Shown here piece by piece: positions 13,849 to 17,602 of a DNA stretch of 17,602 nt. Position 1 is the first letter of the stretch. Each line of letters starts with the position of its first letter. Location: the NCBI GenBank assembly GCA_027025615.1, contig JALVQM010000130.1, positions 1 through 17,602 of the forward strand, written 5' to 3'. Source of the DNA: Desulfobacteraceae bacterium (GTDB lineage: Bacteria > Desulfobacterota > Desulfobacteria > Desulfobacterales > Desulfosarcinaceae). The position numbers and the translations under genes are program-made. Under the pieces are notes generated by a model. That model did not search any database, was not told the DNA's origin, and saw only the letters and a list, made by a program, of their open reading frames with translations.

Positions 13849-14304
13849 ATGAACACAAAACGGCAAGTCCCAAGTTTATTGGTTGTAATCGTTTTTGCTC
13901 TACTAGTTTCTCTTTGTCTGACATCCGTTTCATCAGCCAATTCCAAGCAATTACCTGTTGACAGGGTAGATATGTTTTTTAAACAACTTATGGCCGGAAA
14001 GGTCTCGGATGCCTACGACAACCTCTTCACAGGCTCAAGTATACCCAAAAACAAACCCCAGGCAGTGGCTTTCATAAAACAGCAAACATCTTCCGGACTT
14101 TCGTTTTATGGCAAACTGATCGATTGGGAACTTTTGAGGAAGGAACAGTTCGGCAAATCGCTTGTTCGCTTTGTATGCATTCTACGTTCTGAAATGGCTC
14201 CTACAATATGGGAGTTTTTCTTCTACAAACCCAAAGACACCTGGTTTCTTGTTCATGTTATATTCAATGACAAATTCAACTTGTTGAATGCCAAGAACCC
14301 GTGA
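13849..14304 (+). CDS. Small exported protein of unknown function (possible NTF2-like fold)
   Basis: 151 residues from the ATG at 13849, chosen because GAGGGGG precedes it and because a clean signal peptide begins there; the frame is open 49 codons further upstream without support. The N-terminus is basic (MNTKRQ), followed by the hydrophobic core LLVVIVFALLVSLCL and a likely signal peptidase I site, VSSA|NS, after residue 30. C23 lies in SLC, which is not a lipobox, so secretion to the periplasm is expected rather than lipidation. The mature part, of about 120 residues, has VDMFFKQLMAGKVSDAYDNLF followed by a strand-rich half ending in WEFFFYKPKDTWFLVHVIF. This is an arrangement reminiscent of NTF2/SnoaL-like small alpha-beta domains, a weak by-eye resemblance. 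Function is unknown. It has its own candidate promoter. Confidence 0.75.
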   Translation: MNTKRQVPSLLVVIVFALLVSLCLTSVSSANSKQLPVDRVDMFFKQLMAGKVSDAYDNLFTGSSIPKNKPQAVAFIKQQTSSGLSFYGKLIDWELLRKEQFGKSLVRFVCILRSEMAPTIWEFFFYKPKDTWFLVHVIFNDKFNLLNAKNP

Positions 14305-14344
14305 CAAGCAAGCCGTATTTATGGTTGACAGAGGCTCTTGCTTG
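14305..14344. repeat. 8-bp inverted repeat overlapping the acyl-CoA dehydrogenase promoter
   Basis: CAAGCAAG (14305-14312), which starts right after the stop codon of the secreted protein gene, is the exact reverse complement of CTTGCTTG (14337-14344). The right arm covers the candidate -35 TTGCTT, and the 24-base spacer contains a perfect TTGACA (14325-14330). No T-run follows, so an operator is as likely as a terminator. Confidence 0.4.
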
Positions 14345-14366
14345 AATTCAAAATGTTTAATATACA
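14338..14366 (+). promoter_or_regulatory. Candidate sigma70 promoter for the acyl-CoA dehydrogenase gene
   Basis: TTGCTT (14338-14343) and TATACA (14361-14366) are spaced by 17 bases, each matching four of six consensus bases. An alternative uses the perfect TTGACA at 14325-14330 with CAAAAT (14349-14354) at 18 bases. Either would start a transcript about 110-125 bases before the ATG at 14481. Confidence 0.4.
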
Positions 14367-14480
14367 AATAAGCGTGACTCGCTGTCCCATTCTGACAGGT
14401 GCAGGTATAAAAGAATAGACCAGAAAGGATGCCGAGCCCTGAATCACTAATGCCAGCTTTTGGACACAATGGGAGGTACG

Positions 14481-15641
14481 ATGGATTTTACATTATCACC
14501 GGAACAGGAAATTTTGAGAGAATCGGTCAGATCTTTTGCCGAAAATGAGATTAAACCTGTTGCGCAACAGTTGGACAAGAATGAAGAATTTTCCTATGAA
14601 ACCATGGCAAAGATGGCAGAACTGGGACTGTTCGGTATAGTGGTCCCTGAAAAATACGGTGGCCAGGGTATGGACTACCTTTCTTACATAATAGCCGTGG
14701 AAGAAATAGCCCGAGTAGACGGATCCCATGCCGCCACTGTAGCTGCTGAAAACTCACTTGGCATAGGTCCTATTTACTATTTCGGAAACGAAGAGCAAAA
14801 ACGTAAGTACCTTCCCAAGCTTTGCAGTGGAGAAGCCTTATGGGGCTTTGGTCTGACAGAACCAAATGCCGGTTCTGACGCTGCTAACGCCAAAACCACT
14901 GCGGTCCTGGATGGCGATCAGTGGGTTATCAATGGAAGTAAAATTTTCATAACCAATGCCTCCACGGACATCTCTGCCGGGGTTACCGTTCTGTGCCGCA
15001 CCGGAACGCGTGATGACGGCAAGCCAGAGCTTTCCTGTATCATAGTAGAAGCCGGGACCCCGGGTTATACTGCTAAAGTAATGCACGAAAAAATGATGTG
15101 GCGGGCCTCCAATACAAGCCAACTATACTTTGAAGACTGCCGGGTGCCAAAAGAGAATTTACTCGGGACACGTGGCCATGGATTCCATCAAATGATGCAA
15201 ACCCTTGACTCCGGACGGTTGTCAATAGGTGCCATGGGCCTTGGCGGTGCCCAGGGGTGCTTGGATCTTGCACTGAAATACAGCCGTGAAAGAGAGCAAT
15301 TCGGCCGATCCATAGCCCGTTTCCAGGTTAACGCCTTCAAACTGGCCGACATGGCCCTGGAAATTGATGCAGCCCGCTTACTGCTCTATAGAGCATGCTG
15401 GTTGCGGGACAACAACAAGTCTTTCTCAAAAGAAGCCGCAATGGCCAAACTGTACTGCTCGGAAGTTATGTACCGCTGCGCCAATCATGCAGTACAACTC
15501 CACGGTGGCTATGGTTTGATGAAAGAGTACGACGTAGAGCGTTTTTACCGTGACCAGAAACTGCTTGATATCGGTGAAGGAACCTCAGAAATCCAGCGCA
15601 TCGTCATTGCCCGCCATATCGGCGCTTTTGACAGAATTTAA
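14481..15641 (+). CDS. Acyl-CoA dehydrogenase
   Basis: 386 residues from the ATG at 14481, which has GGGAGG four bases upstream; an earlier in-frame ATG at 14460 lacks one. This is a full FAD-dependent acyl-CoA dehydrogenase, introducing a 2,3 double bond into acyl-CoA thioesters and passing electrons to ETF. Landmarks are the N-terminal helical domain (MDFTLSPEQE), the FAD/substrate stretch GFGLTEPNAGSDA (122-134), WVINGSKIFITNA (148-160), the arginine-containing REREQFGRSI (269-278), and LHGGYG (340-345). The catalytic base is probably E366 in GEGTSEIQ, the position used by short- and medium-chain enzymes. Length and motifs fit the short-chain/butyryl-CoA or branched-chain group, but substrate is not certain. 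No ETF or thiolase genes are adjacent. The XRE-cupin regulator follows by 33 bases, so the two form a likely operon. Confidence 0.95.
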   Translation: MDFTLSPEQEILRESVRSFAENEIKPVAQQLDKNEEFSYETMAKMAELGLFGIVVPEKYGGQGMDYLSYIIAVEEIARVDGSHAATVAAENSLGIGPIYYFGNEEQKRKYLPKLCSGEALWGFGLTEPNAGSDAANAKTTAVLDGDQWVINGSKIFITNASTDISAGVTVLCRTGTRDDGKPELSCIIVEAGTPGYTAKVMHEKMMWRASNTSQLYFEDCRVPKENLLGTRGHGFHQMMQTLDSGRLSIGAMGLGGAQGCLDLALKYSREREQFGRSIARFQVNAFKLADMALEIDAARLLLYRACWLRDNNKSFSKEAAMAKLYCSEVMYRCANHAVQLHGGYGLMKEYDVERFYRDQKLLDIGEGTSEIQRIVIARHIGAFDRI

Positions 15642-15674
15642 CAGCCCCAGTGACCAATATGAAAGGAGTAATTC

Positions 15675-16313
15675 ATGACGGATACCAATTCAAAACCCCA
15701 TATCAATGTTGATTACTTTGAAGATCTGACCGGCGACATCAACAGTGCCGAACCTGCCCAGGTGGACGAAATAGGACAAAGAATCCGTAAAATACGCCAG
15801 TCAAAAGGATTGGATCTGGAAAAACTTTCATCGTTGACAGGCTTCGAAGTAGATATGTTGACGGCCATTGAGAATAACCAGATCCAGCCCCAGTTGGGAA
15901 CAATAATTAAATTATCGAAGGCTCTGGATAGCGCGGTCGGACGTATTATTTCGGGCGAAGGAACCAGCCTATATGCTATTACGCGCAAGGGTGATCACAA
16001 GCCTGTTGCACGTTCAACATCACGTCAGGGCAGTAAAAGTCTCTATACATACATGACACTTGCCGGCGAAGTAAAGGGCCGCCACATGGAAGCCTTGCTG
16101 GTTCAGCTTGAAGAGGCCGAAGATGATGAACTGTCGGTACACGACGGTGAAGAATTCATTTACGTGCTGACAGGTGTCGTATCCTTTACCATCGGCAATG
16201 AAAGCTTTGATTTGGAACCAGGTGACAGCGCATACTACTTATCGACAACCCCGCATCTTCTGAAAGCTAAATCAGGGGCGGCAACAATCCTGGCGGTACT
16301 TTTCCAGGGTTAA
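15675..16313 (+). CDS. XRE family transcriptional regulator with C-terminal cupin domain
   Basis: 212 residues, with AGGAG six bases before the ATG. An XRE-type helix-turn-helix occupies about 33-90 (IGQRIRKIRQSKGLDLEKLS, then TAIENNQIQPQLGTIIKLSKAL). A cupin_2 barrel fills about 135-210 and keeps the metal-binding pattern H156-D-G-E-E160 with FIYVLTG, then GDSAYYLSTTPHLL carrying H194. Proteins of this architecture sense a small ligand through the cupin and bind DNA near their own operon; in related anaerobes many neighbour acyl-CoA or amino-acid metabolism genes. The gene starts 33 bases after the acyl-CoA dehydrogenase, so it probably controls that unit, and the inverted repeat at 14305-14344 is the nearest candidate operator. 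The ligand is unknown. Confidence 0.92.
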   Translation: MTDTNSKPHINVDYFEDLTGDINSAEPAQVDEIGQRIRKIRQSKGLDLEKLSSLTGFEVDMLTAIENNQIQPQLGTIIKLSKALDSAVGRIISGEGTSLYAITRKGDHKPVARSTSRQGSKSLYTYMTLAGEVKGRHMEALLVQLEEAEDDELSVHDGEEFIYVLTGVVSFTIGNESFDLEPGDSAYYLSTTPHLLKAKSGAATILAVLFQG

Positions 16314-16385
16314 AATTTCAAGGCAGACGGCTGACCTGCAAACCTGGCCATCTGATTATGCTGAAATGCACCACGGGGTACTTGT

Positions 16386-17602
16386 ATGCACCTGCAAACT
16401 ACTGATTTTTTTCCTTTTATTTCCTGGACCAGGAAATACCGGCGCCAGTTTTTTAAAGCTGATCTTGTGGCCGGGTTGACTGTCGCAGTAGTTGCCGTAC
16501 CCCAATCAATGGCCTATGCCCTGATTGCAGGTCTGCCGGTTCAATACGGGTTGTACGCCTCAATTGTCCCGACTCTTGTAGGCTGTCTCTGGGGCAGTTC
16601 CGCCCAGTTGATTACCGGGCCGACCACGGCCGCGTCGCTTGTGGTCTTCAGTGCCTTAAGCCCTCTTGCTCCTCCAAACAGTATTCAATATATTCAACTA
16701 GCTTTTTTCTTGTCCTTTCTGGTAGGAATTATCAAAGTTATCATGGGGGTAGCCAGGCTGGGGCGTCTTTTAAATTTTGTCTCCCACTCAGTTCTTCTTG
16801 GCTATACAGCAGGGGCGGCGGTAATAATCGCTTTTAAACAATTGCCGAACCTTTTGGGAATAACGATTGCAAAAGGCGGGCATTTTATGCTGGCCCTGTA
16901 TCGGCTGGTTGTCAATTTGGATAAAGCCAATTTACCGACCATCGCCTTGGGCCTTATTACAATATTGGTAATCCTGGTTTTAAAACGTTTTCGTCCAACA
17001 TGGCCTGGAACCTTGCTGGCAATGATCATTGTTGGGTTCCTGGTGGCCATTTTTAAGCTGGACCAGCACGGAGTAGCAGTTGTCGGGGCCATTCCCCAGA
17101 GTCTGCCTCCCCTTAGTACGCCTGATTTTGCCCTATTTTCAGATCTAGGCCAACTGGCACCCGGAGCATTGGCTATTGCAATTCTGGGGCTTATGGAAGC
17201 CGTATCCATCGCCCGGGCCATTGCAGACCAGACCCGCCAGCGCCTCGACATAAACCAGGAATTCATTGGCCAGGGACTGGCTAATATCTCGGCTGCTTTT
17301 TTCAGCGGATACCCCGGCAGCGGTTCTTTCACAAGATCGGCCGTCAATTTCAGGTCCGGAGCCAAAACCCCGGCCAGTGGTATAATCTCCGCCATTACCG
17401 TTGCCGGCGTGCTGCTGCTAGCAGCACCGCTGGCAGCCAGTTTACCTCTTTCCTCCTTAGCGGGCGTATTAATGGTTGTCGCCTACGATATGGTTCGCAA
17501 ACAGGATATACTGCGAACTATTAAATCAACCAGAGCCGATGCCGCTGTACTCATTGTAACATTTCTTTCCACCTTGTTGCTTAGCATTGAGTTCGCCATT
17601 TA
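16386..17602 (+). CDS. SulP family anion (sulfate) transporter, 3' end outside the window
   Basis: 405 codons are visible from the ATG at 16386 (GGGG seven bases upstream), with the frame still open at the window end. SulP proteins are inner-membrane carriers for sulfate, bicarbonate or other anions, with 14 transmembrane segments and a cytoplasmic STAS domain. Typical marks are ADLVAGLTVAVVAVPQSMAYA (25-45), followed by LPVQYGLYASIVPTL (50-64), ITGPTTAASL (76-85), GLMEAVSIARAIA (268-280) and the family signature FFSGYPGSGSFTRSAVN (305-321). Many hydrophobic segments span the chain. The STAS domain would follow beyond the edge. Without the missing part and physiology the anion is uncertain. 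It starts 72 bases after the regulator gene, same strand, with no terminator seen, so it may belong to the same transcript. Confidence 0.93.
   Translation, partial: MHLQTTDFFPFISWTRKYRRQFFKADLVAGLTVAVVAVPQSMAYALIAGLPVQYGLYASIVPTLVGCLWGSSAQLITGPTTAASLVVFSALSPLAPPNSIQYIQLAFFLSFLVGIIKVIMGVARLGRLLNFVSHSVLLGYTAGAAVIIAFKQLPNLLGITIAKGGHFMLALYRLVVNLDKANLPTIALGLITILVILVLKRFRPTWPGTLLAMIIVGFLVAIFKLDQHGVAVVGAIPQSLPPLSTPDFALFSDLGQLAPGALAIAILGLMEAVSIARAIADQTRQRLDINQEFIGQGLANISAAFFSGYPGSGSFTRSAVNFRSGAKTPASGIISAITVAGVLLLAAPLAASLPLSSLAGVLMVVAYDMVRKQDILRTIKSTRADAAVLIVTFLSTLLLSIEFAI

Noticed and set aside
16802..17395. 197-codon minus-strand frame antisense to the SulP transporter
   Set aside because: The + strand frame carries clear SulP signatures throughout; the antisense translation has no recognisable motif.

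Overview
The window looks like a chromosomal stretch of a bacterium, most likely a Desulfobacterota-type (deltaproteobacterial) anaerobe. This is inferred from gene content, not from any marker gene. The clues are a methylenetetrahydrofolate reductase with a fused Cys-rich MetV-like C-terminal domain, a Cys135-type aspartate-semialdehyde dehydrogenase like the E. coli enzyme, a DUF4382-type lipoprotein, and an acyl-CoA dehydrogenase followed by an XRE-cupin regulator. No rRNA, tRNA, CRISPR, transposase, integrase or phage gene was seen.

Layout. (1) 2-145 is the 3' end of an unidentified + strand gene. (2) 172-4329 is a minus-strand run, in transcription order: MetF/MetV-type reductase, a DUF1285-like protein, a hotdog thioesterase, a formylglycine-generating-enzyme-like protein with two zinc ribbons, and a GNAT acetyltransferase. 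(3) 4475-7052 holds two + strand genes, an M20 dipeptidase and asd. They are divergent from the metF run and converge on the next block. (4) 7069-11405 is again minus strand: a DUF4382 lipoprotein, a zinc alcohol dehydrogenase whose start codon abuts a perfect 14-bp inverted repeat, and arginine deiminase. (5) 11406-12570 is gene-poor. It holds one plausible 50-residue Cys-rich gene with its own ribosome site and terminator, plus several inverted repeats. (6) 12571-17602 is + strand: fabH, a small secreted protein, an acyl-CoA dehydrogenase, an XRE-cupin regulator, and a SulP transporter that runs off the window.

Function. The identifiable genes serve one-carbon metabolism, aspartate-family amino acid synthesis, arginine catabolism, peptide hydrolysis, fatty acid initiation, acyl-CoA oxidation and anion uptake. 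No obvious multi-gene defence or secondary-metabolite system is present. The parts most worth a second look are the small Cys-rich gene at 11761-11913, the inverted repeat at 9409-9444, the zinc-ribbon FGE-like protein that lacks the catalytic cysteines, and the repeats in the long region before fabH.

Several starts were moved inward from the longest open frame because a good Shine-Dalgarno sequence marks an internal start. Each such case is explained in its entry.
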